The notes beneath the pieces were generated by a model. That model was not told the origin of the DNA, made no database searches, and saw only the letters and a list, made by a program, of their open reading frames with translations. Both the position numbers and the translations under genes were made by a program. Source: AP-15 sp963700185 (lineage in GTDB: Bacteria; Pseudomonadota; Alphaproteobacteria; ATCC43930; CGMCC-115725). Taken from it: DNA of 64,000 nt. Location: assembly GCA_963700185.1 (NCBI GenBank), contig CAVOWP010000030.1:496001-560000 (forward strand), read 5' to 3'. Shown in pieces: positions 26,228 through 35,193 of this stretch (the first letter of the stretch is position 1; each line of letters starts with the position of its first letter).

Positions 26228-26653
26228 ATGAATTTGCGCATCAAGATCTGTCGCGACGTTGGGGGAAGCTGGAGTGTGCATGGGCTGTCGCCCGTGCCGG
26301 TGTCCGATCTCCCGAGCCTGTCGGCGAGCATCGATTATGCACGCCAAGCATGCAATGCGGCCCCGGCCACCATCGAATTGTATGTCGACGGGATGTACAT
26401 CGTGGCCCATCAGGAGCGCGGGTGGCCAAAAGCGCTCGTAAGTTCTGAAATAAGGGGGAGCCGCGCTGTGCCTGTACGACCTGATCCGGGCGGGAGCAGC
26501 GCGATGGAGCCGGTTGATCGCTTGGCTGAGAGGACCGCGGCACTCGAGTACTGCAGCCAGCCCCGCGAGCCTTCGGCTAGTTTGATACAATTTCGGCAGC
26601 TCGGTCTCCGTCCTCCTGGTTCGCCGAAAGACGCGCCTCGACGATGCGGTTGA
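26228..26653 (+). CDS. Small hypothetical protein
   Basis: 141 residues. Only the first ~70 look folded (RDVGGSWSVHGLSPVPVSDL ... TIELYVDGMYIVAHQERGWP), with the remainder Pro/Arg-rich. The 3' end runs 77 bp over the stop of the convergent antiporter gene, so the true protein or its conserved part may be shorter. Not recognised. Confidence 0.5.
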   Translation: MNLRIKICRDVGGSWSVHGLSPVPVSDLPSLSASIDYARQACNAAPATIELYVDGMYIVAHQERGWPKALVSSEIRGSRAVPVRPDPGGSSAMEPVDRLAERTAALEYCSQPREPSASLIQFRQLGLRPPGSPKDAPRRCG

Positions 26654-29087
26654 TCTCCGCTTTCGCCTCCGGATTTGCGGCGAGGAAACGCTCAAAATCG
26701 GCTTTCCGCAGAACGAGCAGCCGGCAATAGGTCAGAGCGACTACATCGGCCTGACGCGGCCGGCCCGACAGGAGAGCCATTTCCCCAAAGAACTCGCCGC
26801 TGCCGAGCCGCACGCGGCGCGCCGGCAATCTCACCTCGACAGCACCGGATGCAATAAAGAACACGGCGTCCCCCCGGTCCCCGCGGCGGATGATGCGCTC
26901 GTTCGGCACGGTAAAGCGTGGCCGCAGCAGCTGGGCCACACGCTCGAGCTGCCACTCGTCGAGACCCGAGAGGATATCCAGCCTCTCGATCAGGCGATGT
27001 GTGTCCAGGCCGATCTCGAAACGCGGCCGAGGCTGGGCGCGGGTACCCGATATTCCCCGCTTCAGATCATCGTAGAGCTCCTGCGGGATCAATCCTTCTT
27101 CGAACAAGGCCTCGTACCGCCCCATCTCCTGCCGCAGCGCCGATTGGCGCAGGAACCTTTCTTCAAGAGCCGCCACGTAGTCGGGGTATTGCCGGCGAAG
27201 CGCATCCAAGGCGTCGCCCACTGCTTCGCGGCGATGCTCGATGATTTCCCTCGTGATCTCGGTTAAACGTTCTCCGAAAACGGTGCCCAGACGCTCATTG
27301 TTGAAACTGACCAGCCGCTCGACCAGCAGCCGCGTCACCAACAGTAGTTCGACACGGTCAGCCAGCCGATCGGCAAGAAACCGCTGAATTCCGAAATGCC
27401 GGTAAAGGAAATAGGCGATGCGGAATGCCAGCGGAAACGAGAGCGCCGCTTCCGCAGCTCTGTGGTATCCGAGACGGCCTTCGGAGCGCGCGCCTTCGAC
27501 CAGGGCGTCTGCATTCCGTAACAGCACCTGAACGGTGGCCTGCGACGCGACTTGGTCGGCGCGGGTTTCCAGGACGAGCACCCGCTCCTGGTTGCCCAGA
27601 GCAACGAGTGCAATCGCCAGCCGCTCCCGCTCGGGAAGCCGCTCGGCTTCGTCTCGGGCATCCGCCGCGGTGATCCAGGTTCGGTATGGTTCGATGACTT
27701 GCTCGACCGAGCGTTGAGCGAGACCGTGGTATTGCGCCATGTGGCGCACCGAAGCGGCCACTTCGGCATAAGCAACTGCGAGAACTCGATCGCGGAGGAC
27801 TTGGTTGCGCGGCGAAAGGCGCTGGAGCCCGAGGACGGCGATGACCAGCCGCAACGTCGTGCCGTTGACGAAGAGCGTGAACAGCACAAAGCCTGTTGCG
27901 AGCACCGCTACGAAGCGCTGTGCGCGCTGATCGAGGGCCGCGTTTTCGGTCACTCCGAGAGCGAGCACCAAAGTCAACGCACCGCGCAATCCGCCCCAGA
28001 TGATCGCATATTTGTAGGCGGAACTGATCGGCTGAGTGAGTTTGACGAGCTCGAGCAGCGGCATGAGTACGAACAGCACAAGAGCGCGAGCCGCGAATGC
28101 CGCCGCTATGAGGACCGCAAGCAGCAGCAAATCATGGGTACCGATATCGCCGAGCAGCCTTGGAACAAGGATCGAGGCGAGGATAAAGATCAAGGAGCGG
28201 GCCCAAAACGCGATCTGGTCCCAGAGATCGGTCAGGAACGACCAATTGTAGGGCGCGATGCGAGAACGGCCGAGCGCGCTAATGGTCATGGCGGAGGCCA
28301 GCACGGCGACGACACCCGATACATGAAGTAGGCGCTCGGCGACGATAAAAACGCCGTAAGCGAGCGCCAGGGTCAAAGTAGCCTCCGCGAGGCGGTCGTC
28401 GCGAACTATTGGGATGATAGCGAGGAGTGCGCGGCCGGTGAGCATTCCGAACAGGCCGCCGCCGACAAACGACATGAAGAACTCTTTCAGCCCGGATCCT
28501 ATGTCGAGCTCACGAGCGGTTCCAATCATTCCGAGCAAGACGGCGAATAGCGCGATCGCGGCCGCATCGTTGAGGAGAGCCTCGCCCTCGACCAGGCGGG
28601 TCAGGCGCGCCGGTGCGCCGATGTCGCGAAAGATCGCGATGACCGCGGCGGGGTCGGTGGTCGACACCACGGAGCCGAGCAGCAGGCAGACCACCAACGA
28701 GACCCGCCCAAACGGCCAAAGCGCTAAACCGACGACCGCGGTCGAAATCAACGTGGCAACGATCGCGAGCAGCAGGATCGGCGCTGCATCTTCCAGCATC
28801 CGCCTTACATCGGTGGCGATACCGGCCTCGAACACGAGCAAGGGCAGAAAGACATAGATAAAGGTGCCGGAACTGACTGGGAAGTCGACGAAGACTTCGG
28901 AAAATGCATCTGTCTCGGGGGACCAGCCCAGATGCGTAACGAGGGCAGGAAACCCTCCCAGAGCCAGGCCAACGACGCCGAGCAGAACGGGCGGCGGCAG
29001 CTTCAAATAAGCCGCCAGCGGCTGGCACAGACCGACCACGACCAGCAGAGCGGTAATGACGATCAATACAAAAGCGATGTCGAGCAT
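26577..29087 (-). CDS. CPA1 Na+/H+ antiporter with C-terminal cyclic-nucleotide-binding domain
   Basis: 836 residues. The first ~420 form a 12-13 helix CPA1 exchanger: FLPLLVFEAGI, SVVSTTDPAAVIAIFRD, and EGEALLNDAAAIALF with the Asn-Asp ion-binding pair. A long charged helical cytoplasmic region follows, and the last ~130 residues are a cNMP-binding domain (FTVPNERIIRRGDRGDAVFF, then SGEFFGEMALLSGRPRQADV). It exchanges cytoplasmic Na+ or K+ for H+, and the C-terminal domain probably gates it. The GEMALL..RxA signature of real cyclic-nucleotide sites is present. A class III cyclase is encoded at 56986, but a functional link is speculation. Confidence 0.93.
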   Translation of the reverse strand: MLDIAFVLIVITALLVVVGLCQPLAAYLKLPPPVLLGVVGLALGGFPALVTHLGWSPETDAFSEVFVDFPVSSGTFIYVFLPLLVFEAGIATDVRRMLEDAAPILLLAIVATLISTAVVGLALWPFGRVSLVVCLLLGSVVSTTDPAAVIAIFRDIGAPARLTRLVEGEALLNDAAAIALFAVLLGMIGTARELDIGSGLKEFFMSFVGGGLFGMLTGRALLAIIPIVRDDRLAEATLTLALAYGVFIVAERLLHVSGVVAVLASAMTISALGRSRIAPYNWSFLTDLWDQIAFWARSLIFILASILVPRLLGDIGTHDLLLLAVLIAAAFAARALVLFVLMPLLELVKLTQPISSAYKYAIIWGGLRGALTLVLALGVTENAALDQRAQRFVAVLATGFVLFTLFVNGTTLRLVIAVLGLQRLSPRNQVLRDRVLAVAYAEVAASVRHMAQYHGLAQRSVEQVIEPYRTWITAADARDEAERLPERERLAIALVALGNQERVLVLETRADQVASQATVQVLLRNADALVEGARSEGRLGYHRAAEAALSFPLAFRIAYFLYRHFGIQRFLADRLADRVELLLVTRLLVERLVSFNNERLGTVFGERLTEITREIIEHRREAVGDALDALRRQYPDYVAALEERFLRQSALRQEMGRYEALFEEGLIPQELYDDLKRGISGTRAQPRPRFEIGLDTHRLIERLDILSGLDEWQLERVAQLLRPRFTVPNERIIRRGDRGDAVFFIASGAVEVRLPARRVRLGSGEFFGEMALLSGRPRQADVVALTYCRLLVLRKADFERFLAANPEAKAEINRIVEARLSANQEDGDRAAEIVSN

Positions 29088-29329
29088 GGCGTCAGGGGCT
29101 ATTAAATCCAGAAAGCCGAGTGGTTCGATCTGAAGCGTATCCTACGGTCGCTCGTGCCGCTGGGACACCGAAAGCGAGAGACTTACCTGGACTCGCTGTT
29201 TCTCTAGCTGACGAACGAACCGGTAATCCAGCTGCTCCCTTATTTCGTGGAACGAGAGCACGTTCCTCGCGATATTCGATCCCGCCTTCTTGGCGTAGAG
29301 AGGAGGAGGGGCGTTGCGCCTAGCTGTGG

Positions 29330-29674
29330 TTGAGCAAAGGGGTTTCCGAATATGACCGTCGTGGTTGCCGAAGATCGCTCGATGTGCGAACGGCTTGGGT
29401 GGATATCGACCTGTGCCGGTTCAGCTTTCGACTCCCGATGAGCCTGGAAGCGGTAGAAAAGAAATATCGGCGTCTGTTGAACCTCGGGGAGTGCGCCCCG
29501 TGGCCGCCCATCGTCGGGCACTGGGAAGACGGACGGTTCGTCGTGTGTGACGGGCGGCACGATTATCTTGCCGCCCTGATGATCGGTCGCGACGAGCTGT
29601 TATATCCTCGATGCGGCCTCGACCAGCGCCCCGCGCCGATCCAGCAGGCTGTCGCCCAACTCGATCACCCTTAA
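29330..29674 (+). CDS. Small ParB/sulfiredoxin-like domain protein
   Basis: 114 residues read from a TTG start after AGGAGGAGG (a better-spaced ATG at 29438 would give 79 residues). The recognisable core WPPIVGHWEDGRFVVCDGRH then DYLAALMIGR carries the DGRHxxxA motif of ParB-N/Srx-like domains, but nothing of the DNA-binding part of ParB is present. The last ~25 codons overlap the convergent phosphatase gene, so the original 3' end may have been lost. Role unknown; perhaps a small regulatory ATP-binding or adaptor protein. Confidence 0.55.
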   Translation: MSKGVSEYDRRGCRRSLDVRTAWVDIDLCRFSFRLPMSLEAVEKKYRRLLNLGECAPWPPIVGHWEDGRFVVCDGRHDYLAALMIGRDELLYPRCGLDQRPAPIQQAVAQLDHP

Positions 29675-30088
29675 ATTCGGCCATGCTTTTGGCCGAACGC
29701 GAAGTACTTCGGCGGCGATGTTGCCGGGCGCAAGCGCCGGCATCGCCTGCGCCAGCATCAGGGCCACTGCTGCGGGCGAGCGGGAGAACCCGGCTCCGCA
29801 ATGAATTAGAAGGTGGCGGGTGGCCGCCGGCTCGACCATCAGCCGACGACCGAGAGCCAAAAGCTGTCGGATATGCTCCAGGCCTGGAGGTACCTTGCCA
29901 GGGACTGGCTCGATCACATCGTCGAAGCGAAGCTCGAGACGATCATGCTCGCCGTAAGCGCCGAGTGCGGGTGGTACCGGCCAAGCGGGATCGAGGATCG
30001 AGACCACACGGCTTACCCGAGCCTCGCAATGTTCCGTCAGCTCCTCGATGCCGCAAACCGTGATCTTAAAGGAAGCGGTCGCCTGCAT
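29600..30088 (-). CDS. Protein-tyrosine/dual-specificity phosphatase
   Basis: 162 residues from ATG 30088; the frame is open to 30166, but the first 26 residues there are not family-like. The P-loop is HCGAGFSRSPA (HCx5R, with Cys nucleophile and Arg), preceded by RVVSILDPAWP and a conserved Asp-containing region (RLELRFDDVIEPV) that may supply the general acid. It resembles the short tyrosine phosphatases of Rhizobiales. It is convergent with, and overlaps, the ParB-like gene. Confidence 0.82.
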   Translation of the reverse strand: MQATASFKITVCGIEELTEHCEARVSRVVSILDPAWPVPPALGAYGEHDRLELRFDDVIEPVPGKVPPGLEHIRQLLALGRRLMVEPAATRHLLIHCGAGFSRSPAAVALMLAQAMPALAPGNIAAEVLRVRPKAWPNLRVIELGDSLLDRRGALVEAASRI

Positions 30089-30424
30089 CGCCACCCGCGC
30101 GGAGCATTCCCGAACCGCCCCCGGCAAACCCACCAGCGAAACTCGGGCAATTGGCCCGAAAGTCAAAGGCCGGATGCATCTTTATAGCTCCTTTATAAAC
30201 CAACACATCAATGCCCCTCGAATCCTAATAGTGGAAAGTGCATTTCATCTGTGCAACCGAGTCCGAACTCATCCGAGCCAGAGACAACGCGCGGGTATTG
30301 GCTATCCTGGTTTGGGTGAACGGACGTCGATTTAACGTGCATCAAAGCCATCCGGCTCGGCGTTCATAGCAAAGCGCGGACCGAAAACCCCAGGGTCTGC
30401 AGGACGCCTGCTGAGGTAAGTCAA

Positions 30425-30508
30425 ATGCTCGATTTCGTGATGATCGCTATGGGCGTCGGTTTTTTCGCCGCCTCCATCCTCTACGTGCTCGCCTGCGAAA
30501 GAATGTGA
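30425..30508 (+). CDS. 27-residue membrane peptide preceding kdpF
   Basis: The frame from ATG 30425 reads MLDFVMIAMGVGFFAASILY then VLACERM and stop. It is a single hydrophobic helix with a short charged tail, much like KdpF itself, and lies 7 bp before kdpF. I recall the same little gene at the head of other alphaproteobacterial kdp operons. A stabilising role in the KdpFABC complex, or a duplicated KdpF-like subunit, is inferred. Confidence 0.75.
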   Translation: MLDFVMIAMGVGFFAASILYVLACERM

Positions 30509-30515
30509 GAGAGAG

Positions 30516-30605
30516 ATGCTGCTCGACTATGTCCTCGGTTCGATCGTGGCCCTCGTGATCATGGTCTATCTCGTCTACGCGCTGATCAATCCCGAGCGGT
30601 TCTAG
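30516..30605 (+). CDS. kdpF: K+-transporting ATPase subunit KdpF
   Basis: 29 residues, one transmembrane helix (LLDYVLGSIVALVIMVYLVY) ending in the conserved ALINPERF. GAGAGAG precedes the ATG and kdpA starts 9 bp later. KdpF stabilises the KdpABC complex in the inner membrane. Confidence 0.93.
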   Translation: MLLDYVLGSIVALVIMVYLVYALINPERF

Positions 30606-30614
30606 GAGCTCGCG

Positions 30615-32351
30615 ATGACCATCTCCGGATGGATCCAGATCGCGCTGTTTAGCGTCATCGTGATCCTGATCGCCCGGCCGTTCGGCGGCTACATGACGCG
30701 CGTCTTCAATGGCGAGCGGACGTTCCTCAGCCCGGTTCTGCGGCCGGTCGAACGCGCGGTCTATTGGTGCTGCGGCGTGGACGAAAAAGAGGAGCAGCAT
30801 TGGCTCACCTACGCCGTGGCGATGCTGTTCTTCAGCGTCGCCGGCTTTTTGACCCTGTACGCGCTGCAGCGGCTGCAGTGGTATCTGCCGTTCAACCCGC
30901 AGGGCCAGACCGGCGTCGAACCAAGCAGCGCCTTCAACACCTCGGTGAGCTTCATAAGCAACACGAACTGGCAGTCCTACGTGCCGGAGACCACGATGGG
31001 CTACCTCGTGCAGATGGCCGGGCTGACAGTGCACAACTTCTTGTCCGCCGCCACCGGCATCGCGCTCGCCTTGGCCCTCATCCGGGGCTTCGCGCGCCGC
31101 GAAGCCAAGGCGATCGGCAATTTCTGGGTCGATCTGACGCGCACCACGCTCTACGTGCTGCTGCCGTTGTCGATCGTAGTCGGCCTGTTTTTCGTGGGGC
31201 AGGGCATGCCGCAGAATCTGGGCGCCTATGTCGACGCGACGACGCTCGAGGGCGCCAAGCAGACGATCGCCCAGGGCCCCGTCGCGTCGCAGGAGGTGAT
31301 CAAGATGCTGGGGACGAACGGGGGCGGCTTCTTCAACGCCAACTCGTCTCATCCCTACGAGAACCCGAACGCGCTTACCAATCTCGTGCAGTTGGTGCTG
31401 ATCTTCTCAATTGGGGCGGGCCTCACCAATGTGCTCGGCCGCATGGTCAGGGACGAGCGCCAGGGATGGGCGGTGTTCGCCGCGATGGGTGTGTTGTTTC
31501 TCGCCGGCGTGACGACCGCCTACTGGTCGGAAGCGCACGGCAACCCCGCTCTTGCCCAGTATGGCGTCGATTCGACGGCCAGCGCCATGCAGGCGGGCGG
31601 CAACATGGAGGGCAAAGAAGTCCGCTTTGGCGTTGCCAACAGCGCGCTCTTCGCAACCGTGACTACGGATGCGTCGTGCGGGGCGGTCAACTCGATGCAT
31701 GACAGCTTCCTGCCGCTTGGTGGCATGGTGCCGCTCGTCAACATCCAACTCGGCGAGGTGATCTTCGGCGGCGTCGGCTCGGGTCTTTACGGCATTCTCG
31801 CCTTCGCCATCATCGCCATGTTCGTCGCCGGGCTGATGGTCGGGCGCACACCAGAGTACCTGGGTAAGAAGCTCGAAGCGAGGGAGGTCAAGCTGACCAT
31901 CCTCGCGCTTCTCAGCCTACCCTTGTCGATCCTCGGCTGGACCGCGCTCGCAACGGTCTTGCCGGCCGGGCTCGCCGGCATAGCCAATACGGGCCCGCAC
32001 GGCTTCAGCGAGATCCTCTACGCGTTCACCTCCGCCACCGGCAACAACGGGAGCGCCTTTGCCGGGCTCTCGGCGAACACGCTCTACTACAACACGACCC
32101 TTGCCGTTGCGATGCTGATGGGCCGCTTCATCTTTGTTATCCCGCTGCTCGCCGTGGCCGGCTCGCTGGCACAGAAAAAGCTGATCGCCCCTTCGGCCGG
32201 CACCTTCCCGACGCACAGCCCGCAATTCGTCGGATTGCTGGTCGGCGTCATTCTGATCATGGGCGGACTGACCTACTTCCCAGCCGTCTCACTCGGGCCG
32301 GCGGTCGAGCAGGTCGCGATGAACCAAAGCAAGCTCTATCCGGGGCCGTGA
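30615..32351 (+). CDS. kdpA: K+-transporting ATPase subunit A
   Basis: 578 residues, close to the usual ~560-570. It is the channel-like K+-binding subunit of KdpFABC with about ten membrane helices. Selectivity-filter-type loops include TNTNWQSY-like FISNTNWQSYVPETTMGY, LGTNGGGFFNANSSHPYENP, TTDASCGAVNSMHDS and TSATGNNGSAFAG, the four P-loop signatures of the superfamily of K+ transporters. Expression is expected at low external K+ through KdpDE, encoded downstream. Confidence 0.97.
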   Translation: MTISGWIQIALFSVIVILIARPFGGYMTRVFNGERTFLSPVLRPVERAVYWCCGVDEKEEQHWLTYAVAMLFFSVAGFLTLYALQRLQWYLPFNPQGQTGVEPSSAFNTSVSFISNTNWQSYVPETTMGYLVQMAGLTVHNFLSAATGIALALALIRGFARREAKAIGNFWVDLTRTTLYVLLPLSIVVGLFFVGQGMPQNLGAYVDATTLEGAKQTIAQGPVASQEVIKMLGTNGGGFFNANSSHPYENPNALTNLVQLVLIFSIGAGLTNVLGRMVRDERQGWAVFAAMGVLFLAGVTTAYWSEAHGNPALAQYGVDSTASAMQAGGNMEGKEVRFGVANSALFATVTTDASCGAVNSMHDSFLPLGGMVPLVNIQLGEVIFGGVGSGLYGILAFAIIAMFVAGLMVGRTPEYLGKKLEAREVKLTILALLSLPLSILGWTALATVLPAGLAGIANTGPHGFSEILYAFTSATGNNGSAFAGLSANTLYYNTTLAVAMLMGRFIFVIPLLAVAGSLAQKKLIAPSAGTFPTHSPQFVGLLVGVILIMGGLTYFPAVSLGPAVEQVAMNQSKLYPGP

Positions 32352-32379
32352 GCAACAGAATTCCTGAGGGACATTCACG

Positions 32380-34554
32380 ATGACCGACATCTCCCCCATC
32401 ATGATCGGCTCGCCGGATACCGGGCTCTATAAGCGTCAGCTCCGGCCGCTCTCCATTTTCGACCGCTCGCTGATCGTGCCGGCGATTTGGGCCTCGTTCC
32501 GCAAGCTCGATCCGCGCACCTTGGTCAAAAACCCGGTTATGTTCTGCGTCGAGATCGTCTCGGTGCTGACCACGATCTTCTTTCTGCGCGATCTGATCGT
32601 CGGCAGCGGCACGGTAATCGGTACCAATGCCCTGTTCTCGGGGCAGATCACGGTTTGGCTGTGGTTCACCGTGCTGTTCGCCAATTTCGCGGAAGCGGTA
32701 GCGGAAGGGCGGGGCAAGGCGCAAGCCGATGCGTTGCGCCGGACTCGGACCGAGACCAAGGCCAAGCGTCTCCAGGCTGCCAACTCGCACAACTTCGAAC
32801 TCGTCGACGCAAACGCGCTCAAGCCCGGCGATCTCGTGTTGGTTGAGACCAACGATTTGATCCCGAGCGACGGCGAAGTCATCGAGGGTGTCGCCTCGGT
32901 CGATGAGTTGGCGATTACCGGGGAATCGGCGCCCGTCATTCGCGAGAGCGGCGGCGACCGCTCGGCGGTCACCGGCGGCACGCGGGTCACGTCGGACTCG
33001 CTCAGGGTCCGCATCACGGCAGCGCAGGGCTCGACTTTTCTCGACCGCATGATTGCGCTTGTCGAAGGCGCGGTGCGGCAGAAGACCCCGAACGAGATCG
33101 CGCTCAACATCCTGCTCGCCGGCATGACGCTGATCTTTGTCTTCGCCACCGTCAGCATCCCGAGCTTTGTGTCTTACGCAGGGGGCGCGGTGTCGGTCGT
33201 CGTCCTCGTCGCCCTCTTTGTTACCTTGATCCCGACAACGATCGGCGCCCTATTGTCGGCGATCGGCATCGCCGGCATGGACCGGCTGGTGCGCTTCAAC
33301 GTATTGGCAATGTCCGGACGCGCGGTCGAGGCCGCGGGAGATGTCGACACCCTGTTGCTCGACAAGACCGGGACCATCACGCTCGGCAATCGCCAGGCGA
33401 CCGAATTCATCGCACTCCCTGGAGTCGATGCGGCCGAGCTCGCCGACGCGGCCCAGATCGCCTCGCTGTCCGACGAGACGCCGGAAGGCCGCTCGATCGT
33501 CGTTCTGGCCAAGGAGAAATACGCGCTACGGGCGCGCGAGATGGCGCCGCTCAACGCCAGCTTTGTGCCGTTCTCGGCGCAGACCCGAATGAGTGGCATC
33601 GATGTCGATGGCGCCCGCATCCGCAAGGGGGCGGTTGATGCGATCATCGCATTTGCCGAAGGCGGCAGAATGGAACCGCTGCGGCGCGGCGCTGGCGGAG
33701 GCGCGCAGGTGGCGTTGCGCGCCGCACCGGTTTCCGACGCCGTCCGGCAGGTGACCACGATTTCCGAGCGGATCGCGAGAGAGGGCGGCACACCGCTCGC
33801 CGTCGCCAAGGACGAGCGGTTGCTGGGAGTGATCCACCTCAAGGACATCGTAAAAGGCGGCATCCGCGAGCGCTTCGCCGAATTGCGGCAGATGGGCATC
33901 CGCACCGTGATGATCACCGGCGACAACCCGCTGACGGCGGCCGCAATCGCCGCCGAATTGGGGGTCGACGATTTCCTTGCGCAGGCGACACCCGAGAACA
34001 AGCTCGAGCTGATCCGCGAGGAGCAGTCGAAGGGCAAGCTCGTCGCGATGTGCGGCGACGGCACCAACGACGCGCCGGCGCTCGCCCAGGCCGATGTCGG
34101 CGTGGCGATGAACACCGGCACGATGGCGGCGCGCGAAGCCGGCAACATGGTCGACCTCGACAGCGATCCGACCAAGCTGATCGAGATCGTCGCGATCGGG
34201 AAGCAGTTGCTGATGACCCGAGGCGCGCTCACTACCTTCTCGATCGCCAACGATGTCGCGAAATACTTCGCGATCATTCCGGCGATGTTCGTGGCGTTTT
34301 ATCCCGAGCTTGGCGTTCTCAACGTCATGCACCTGCAGACCCCGGAAAGCGCCATTCTTTCGGCGATTATCTTCAACGCGCTGATCATCATCGCGCTGAT
34401 CCCACTGAGCCTGCGCGGGGTGGCCTACCGTCCGGCGGGCGCCGCCAGCATCCTGCGTCGGAACCTGCTGATCTACGGCATCGGCGGGATCGTCGTGCCG
34501 TTCATCGGCATCAAGCTGATCGATCTTGCCATCACCGCCATCGGCCTTGCCTGA
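32380..34554 (+). CDS. kdpB: K+-transporting P-type ATPase subunit B
   Basis: 724 residues, ~30 longer than most KdpB. P-type ATPase motifs: ELAITGESAPV (actuator TGES), LLDKTGTITLGNR (phosphorylated Asp), MITGDNPLTA and MCGDGTNDAPALAQA (hinge). The membrane part has SIPSFVSYAGG then IPTTIGALLSAIG. It energises K+ uptake with KdpA and KdpC. A Gly/Arg/Ala-rich insertion of roughly 20 residues (MEPLRRGAGGGAQVALRAAP) interrupts the nucleotide-binding domain after GAVDAIIAFAE. Confidence 0.97.
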   Translation: MTDISPIMIGSPDTGLYKRQLRPLSIFDRSLIVPAIWASFRKLDPRTLVKNPVMFCVEIVSVLTTIFFLRDLIVGSGTVIGTNALFSGQITVWLWFTVLFANFAEAVAEGRGKAQADALRRTRTETKAKRLQAANSHNFELVDANALKPGDLVLVETNDLIPSDGEVIEGVASVDELAITGESAPVIRESGGDRSAVTGGTRVTSDSLRVRITAAQGSTFLDRMIALVEGAVRQKTPNEIALNILLAGMTLIFVFATVSIPSFVSYAGGAVSVVVLVALFVTLIPTTIGALLSAIGIAGMDRLVRFNVLAMSGRAVEAAGDVDTLLLDKTGTITLGNRQATEFIALPGVDAAELADAAQIASLSDETPEGRSIVVLAKEKYALRAREMAPLNASFVPFSAQTRMSGIDVDGARIRKGAVDAIIAFAEGGRMEPLRRGAGGGAQVALRAAPVSDAVRQVTTISERIAREGGTPLAVAKDERLLGVIHLKDIVKGGIRERFAELRQMGIRTVMITGDNPLTAAAIAAELGVDDFLAQATPENKLELIREEQSKGKLVAMCGDGTNDAPALAQADVGVAMNTGTMAAREAGNMVDLDSDPTKLIEIVAIGKQLLMTRGALTTFSIANDVAKYFAIIPAMFVAFYPELGVLNVMHLQTPESAILSAIIFNALIIIALIPLSLRGVAYRPAGAASILRRNLLIYGIGGIVVPFIGIKLIDLAITAIGLA

Positions 34555-34565
34555 GGACTCGCCCC

Positions 34566-35165
34566 ATGTTGCGACAAATCCGTCCTGCGATCGCGATGAT
34601 CATCGTCATGACGGCCATCACCGGTCTCATTTATCCCCTAGGCATGACCGGGCTCGCGCAGCTCGTCTTTCCTCATCAGGCCAATGGGAGCCTCATCGAG
34701 AAGGACGGCACGGTGATCGGTTCCGAGCTGATTGGCCAGAACTTCACGGACGACAAGTACTTCCATGGCCGTCCCTCGGCGACCACCGATACCGACCCGA
34801 ACGATGCGACGAAGACGATCCCGGCGCCCTACAACGCCGGGAACTCGGGCGGGTCGAACCTCGGGCCGACCAGCCAACCCTTGATCGACCGCGTCAAGGA
34901 CGACGCCGAGAAGCTCAAGACGGAAAACCCGTCGACGCCGATCCCGGTCGATCTCGTCACCACCTCGGCGAGCGGGCTCGACCCCGACATCACGCCGGCC
35001 GCTGCCGAGTTCCAAGCGCCGCGCGTCGCGAAGGCGCGCAATCTGTCGGTGGACAAGGTCCAGAAGCTGGTTGACGACATGACCCAAGACCGGTTTCTCG
35101 GCGTTCTCGGCGAAAAGCGGGTCAACGTGCTCAAACTAAATCTCGCGCTCGATCAGCTTCGCTAG
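34566..35165 (+). CDS. kdpC: K+-transporting ATPase subunit C
   Basis: 199 residues from ATG 34566, 11 bp after kdpB. One N-terminal transmembrane anchor (IAMIIVMTAITGLIYPLGMT) is followed by a periplasmic domain with FTDDKYFHGRPSAT, NAGNSGGSNLGPTSQPL and TTSASGLDPDITPAAAEFQ, the standard KdpC signatures. It acts as a chaperone-like subunit that raises K+ affinity. Confidence 0.97.
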   Translation: MLRQIRPAIAMIIVMTAITGLIYPLGMTGLAQLVFPHQANGSLIEKDGTVIGSELIGQNFTDDKYFHGRPSATTDTDPNDATKTIPAPYNAGNSGGSNLGPTSQPLIDRVKDDAEKLKTENPSTPIPVDLVTTSASGLDPDITPAAAEFQAPRVAKARNLSVDKVQKLVDDMTQDRFLGVLGEKRVNVLKLNLALDQLR

Positions 35166-35193
35166 GCAGACCGGGATGGGCTAGACTGGGAGC

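Noticed and set aside
34050..34565. Long open frame ahead of kdpC
   Set aside because: It overlaps kdpB in another frame, encodes no family and the KdpC homology begins exactly at 34566.
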